Assembly (NCBI RefSeq): GCF_011493005.1
Contig: NZ_CP049157.1
Span: 1,302,001-1,366,000, forward strand
DNA: 64,000 nt
DNA from: Caballeronia sp. SBC1
GTDB lineage: Bacteria; Pseudomonadota; Gammaproteobacteria; Burkholderiales; Burkholderiaceae
Reading direction: 5' to 3'
Shown: positions 61,597 to 64,000 of the stretch, piece after piece
How the letters are laid out: each line of letters opens with the position of its first letter
Position numbering within the stretch: position 1 is the first letter of the stretch
Position numbers and translations under genes: made by a program
The notes under the pieces: generated by a model
Seen by the model: only the letters and a program-made list of their open reading frames with translations
Databases searched by the model: none
What the model was told of the DNA's origin: nothing

Positions 61597-64000
61597 TCAC
61601 TGAGCGGCGACCGGTTGCACGGATGAGTCGGATGGGTCGGACGCGGCATGAGAATCCCGGCCAATCAGCGGTTCAAGCGCCGGCGCCAGCGATTTCAACA
61701 ACTGCACCGACAGCGCGCTCGTAAAGTCGTAGCGTGCCGCATACGGTTCATGCACGTACGCGGTGAGTGCGCCGAAGAACCGATCCCCGATCGCGAAGAC
61801 GAACGTCGCGCTCCGGTTGACCTTGCGCGACTCGATCAGCCGCCGCCCGCGTGCGAATACGTCAAAGCGCTGATCGCCCGTACCCGTCTTGCCATAGACG
61901 TCCAGCGAGCGGCCATTCGCGAGCGGCATGCCATCCTCAAGCCGCTTCGCGGTGCCGCCTTGCACGACGTCGCGCAACAAGCCGTGAACCACGTCAACAA
62001 TCTCGGGCGAGAGCACCGGAGGCGGGGACGTAGACACGCGGGCGAAATGCGTCTCATAGGGCGTGTCTTGCGCGAAGTCGATTGACGCAAAGTCCTGCGC
62101 CGGCAGCATCGTGCCGCCGCTGGCGACAATGCCGATCAGTTGTGCAAGCGCGGCGGGCCTGTCACCCGAAGCTCCAATTGCTGCCGCATACGAAGGCGTG
62201 ATCGTCGCGAATGGATAGCCGAGCCTGCGCCACGATTTGCCGATTTCCGCATACGCCTGCAACTCGACCATGCGCTTGATGCGTCGATCTTGCGTGGCGT
62301 GGTAGCGCGTTTTGAAGAGCCATGAATATGAAGCGAAACGTGCGTCGCGGCTTGCGGCCTGCAGGTCGCTTTCCGTCGCGTCCGGATGATCCCGCAGGTA
62401 GTTGAGCGTCCACAGTTCGAGCGGATGCACGCTCGCGATATAACCTCGATCGTTCAAGCTGAATTTGTCGATACCGTACTTCGTATAGAGCTTCGCGATA
62501 TCCTCGGGCGCCAGCGCTGCCGCCGGCGTGCCCTTGAGCGCGATGCGCGTCTGTGTATCGAACCATGCCTCGGAGCCATCAGGCGCCACGCTGCGCAGTA
62601 CCGTAGCTATCTTGGGCGGTGACTTGCGCACGTCGTGCAGCAGCGTTACGAGTGCCGCATCGGGTGCCTTGTCGTGATATTTCGTATAGAAGCGATGCAT
62701 ATACACGCGGCTCTCCTGATCGACGAAACGCGTGAGATAGGCATGGCGCGATACGGGATCGTCCAGCCAGTTCGACGACGGTCCCGCTACCCGGATCATT
62801 TCGTAGTGCACGATATCTCGCATAAGCCGCACGAATACGAGATTCACCGAATGCTGGAACGCACGATGCACGGTGAGGATGCGGGCGTTATCGCTTGATT
62901 CGAAATTGTTGAACGTCTGCGCGCCGCCGCCGGTGTAGAACGTCTCACCGGCACTCGCGGAATACTTTCGCTCGACGGCGGCATTGAGCATTGCGCCTAG
63001 CGAACGGTCGGACGTGTGCCCAAGATAGTCTATTGCCCAGCGGCTCAGCAGATCTTGCCGATCGGGCTTGATCTCCCTGAGTTGGGCCGCACTCATCGAT
63101 GCGTAACGCGCATGCAACTCAGAGACGATCTGCAAATACGTGATGATCGTGCGCAGCTTGGCGGTGGAGCCGAGGTTCAAACGCGCGCCCTGATTGATGT
63201 CAAATGGCTGGTCGACGCTGTCAGTCTGCACCCGCACCAGATTTGCGCCATCGCTCCGCTCGATGAGCGTGAAGCTGAAAGCGATTTTCGACGGATCGTC
63301 CTTTGGACGCAGCATCTCGAAGCCGTATAGACCGGCCGCTTTCGCGCCCTCGGGCGTGGCGGCAAGTGCAAGCTGTTTGCTCACAGCCTGTTGCTCCGGG
63401 TTATCGAGCGTCGCGTGTACGGAGAGGTCGAGCCGGTCGAGGTCGTAGAAGCTCGGCACGCCAAGCGCGTTGATCAGATGCGTGCGCAGTGCCGTGAGCG
63501 CCTTGCGGCTAACAAACGATGTGTCGGGACGTATCGGTTTCGCGTACTGGAGTTGGAGGCGGGCCGTCAGCGCAGCGTCGCGAAGCATCGACGGGATAAT
63601 TCCGCGAGTCGCCAGAAGCCGCACATAGCTGTCCGTCAGTTGCGCGAGCGCGGCGTTGTTGCGACGCAGAAAGTAGGAGGGCGCGCGCTGCGCAATGACC
63701 AGCGACAGCGCTTGCTTGAATGCGAGCGCCTGCACCTCGAGCGTCTCGGGAGCAAGGGGGGCCGTCAGCAGACGGTTGACCTCGTCGAAGTCGCGCCCGT
63801 ACCAGTCGGCCAGGCCATCCCCTATACCTGCGATTTCGCCCACACCGGGCTGCGCGGCAAGCGGCACTGTGTTCAGGTAGCTCACAACGATCTGCTGGCG
63901 CGCCAGCAGCGTTTGCGGCCCGCCGAGATACGCGCGTACGGACGCGGACGCGATCTGGCGCAATTTCTCGGGCGGTGTCGCCGTGCGGCCACCGGGCGAA
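61597..64000 (-). CDS. Class A penicillin-binding protein (transglycosylase/transpeptidase), 5' end outside window
   Basis: The frame runs from the right edge to TGA at 61597-61599, about 800 residues. The N-terminal visible part (SPGGRTATPPEKLRQIASASVRAY, QQIVVSYLNTVPLA) is the end of a GT51 glycosyltransferase-like region with altered spacing. The transpeptidase motifs follow in order: SxxK as GSTAKLRT, SxN as HSVN, and KTGTGD. So it can probably polymerise and cross-link peptidoglycan in the periplasm. It is unusually large between the SxN and KTG motifs. The last 20 residues are Ser/Asp-rich. Confidence 0.88.
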   Translation of the reverse strand, partial: SPGGRTATPPEKLRQIASASVRAYLGGPQTLLARQQIVVSYLNTVPLAAQPGVGEIAGIGDGLADWYGRDFDEVNRLLTAPLAPETLEVQALAFKQALSLVIAQRAPSYFLRRNNAALAQLTDSYVRLLATRGIIPSMLRDAALTARLQLQYAKPIRPDTSFVSRKALTALRTHLINALGVPSFYDLDRLDLSVHATLDNPEQQAVSKQLALAATPEGAKAAGLYGFEMLRPKDDPSKIAFSFTLIERSDGANLVRVQTDSVDQPFDINQGARLNLGSTAKLRTIITYLQIVSELHARYASMSAAQLREIKPDRQDLLSRWAIDYLGHTSDRSLGAMLNAAVERKYSASAGETFYTGGGAQTFNNFESSDNARILTVHRAFQHSVNLVFVRLMRDIVHYEMIRVAGPSSNWLDDPVSRHAYLTRFVDQESRVYMHRFYTKYHDKAPDAALVTLLHDVRKSPPKIATVLRSVAPDGSEAWFDTQTRIALKGTPAAALAPEDIAKLYTKYGIDKFSLNDRGYIASVHPLELWTLNYLRDHPDATESDLQAASRDARFASYSWLFKTRYHATQDRRIKRMVELQAYAEIGKSWRRLGYPFATITPSYAAAIGASGDRPAALAQLIGIVASGGTMLPAQDFASIDFAQDTPYETHFARVSTSPPPVLSPEIVDVVHGLLRDVVQGGTAKRLEDGMPLANGRSLDVYGKTGTGDQRFDVFARGRRLIESRKVNRSATFVFAIGDRFFGALTAYVHEPYAARYDFTSALSVQLLKSLAPALEPLIGRDSHAASDPSDSSVQPVAAQ

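Noticed and set aside
1..64000. rRNA or tRNA genes, prophage, intact insertion sequences
   Set aside because: Read through for conserved tRNA/rRNA blocks, transposases and integrases; none was recognised. A tRNA scan would be decisive.

Overview
The window reads as a chromosomal segment from a high-GC betaproteobacterium of the Burkholderia/Paraburkholderia/Caballeronia group. This is an inference from protein resemblance: a urea transporter with fused UrtB, DUF3717, DUF4148 and DUF2934 proteins, a polyhydroxybutyrate phasin and depolymerase, many LysR regulators and many exporters. I see no rRNA, tRNA, CRISPR array or intact insertion sequence. The two ends cut genes: an FCD-type GntR regulator at the left and a class A penicillin-binding protein at the right.

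Layout. 1-6.3 kb: end of a GntR regulator, then urtABCDE (urea ABC transporter) behind a near-consensus sigma-54 promoter. 6.3-10.3 kb: a cobalamin riboswitch in front of a nickel/cobalt permease, a small DUF3717 gene and metE (B12-independent methionine synthase). 10.6-15.7 kb: a periplasmic FKBP isomerase, then a periplasmic binding protein translationally coupled to a CHASE-PAS-PAS-GGDEF-EAL cyclic-di-GMP protein. 15.7-21.7 kb: LysR/aminotransferase and MFS/LysR divergent pairs, and a D-amino-acid dehydrogenase-type oxidase behind a tandem glycine riboswitch. 22-25 kb: a 30-residue membrane peptide, an MscS channel, and a MarR/tautomerase pair with two copies of one operator-like site. 25-29 kb: a Tat-exported phospholipase C, then a threonine-rich leader peptide, an attenuator-type terminator and a threonyl-tRNA synthetase lacking the editing half. 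29-33.4 kb: a GntR(UTRA) regulator, ADP-ribosylglycohydrolase, NCS1 permease and PfkB kinase, matching the E. coli yegW/yegU/yegV set but with a different transporter family. 33.5-39.2 kb: two medium-chain reductases, a decayed antitoxin, acetyltransferase, LysR and MFS genes. 39.4-47 kb: a His/Lys-rich exported protein, prfC, an acyltransferase, AraC-azlC-azlD and a DHA2 exporter. 47-51 kb: RidA-amidohydrolase-acetyltransferase and a chemotaxis receptor. 51.1-53 kb: a 5'-truncated glmS copy and about 1 kb without recognisable genes. 53-57.8 kb: a PHB/stress-type cluster (phasin, small proteins, CxxS thioredoxin, PhaZ, DUF4148). 58.2-61.4 kb: a sugar-type ABC transporter with a duplicated hairpin inside it. 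61.6-64 kb: the penicillin-binding protein.

How parts fit together. Cis-regulatory RNA is unusually frequent and readable: B12 for metal uptake, glycine for an amino-acid oxidase, and a threonine-codon attenuator for a second ThrRS. The last, joined to an editing-less enzyme, is the most striking unit. The yeg-like cluster is the best candidate for an uncharacterised catabolic pathway. No database search was run; all family calls are by recognition of motifs and overall sequence character.
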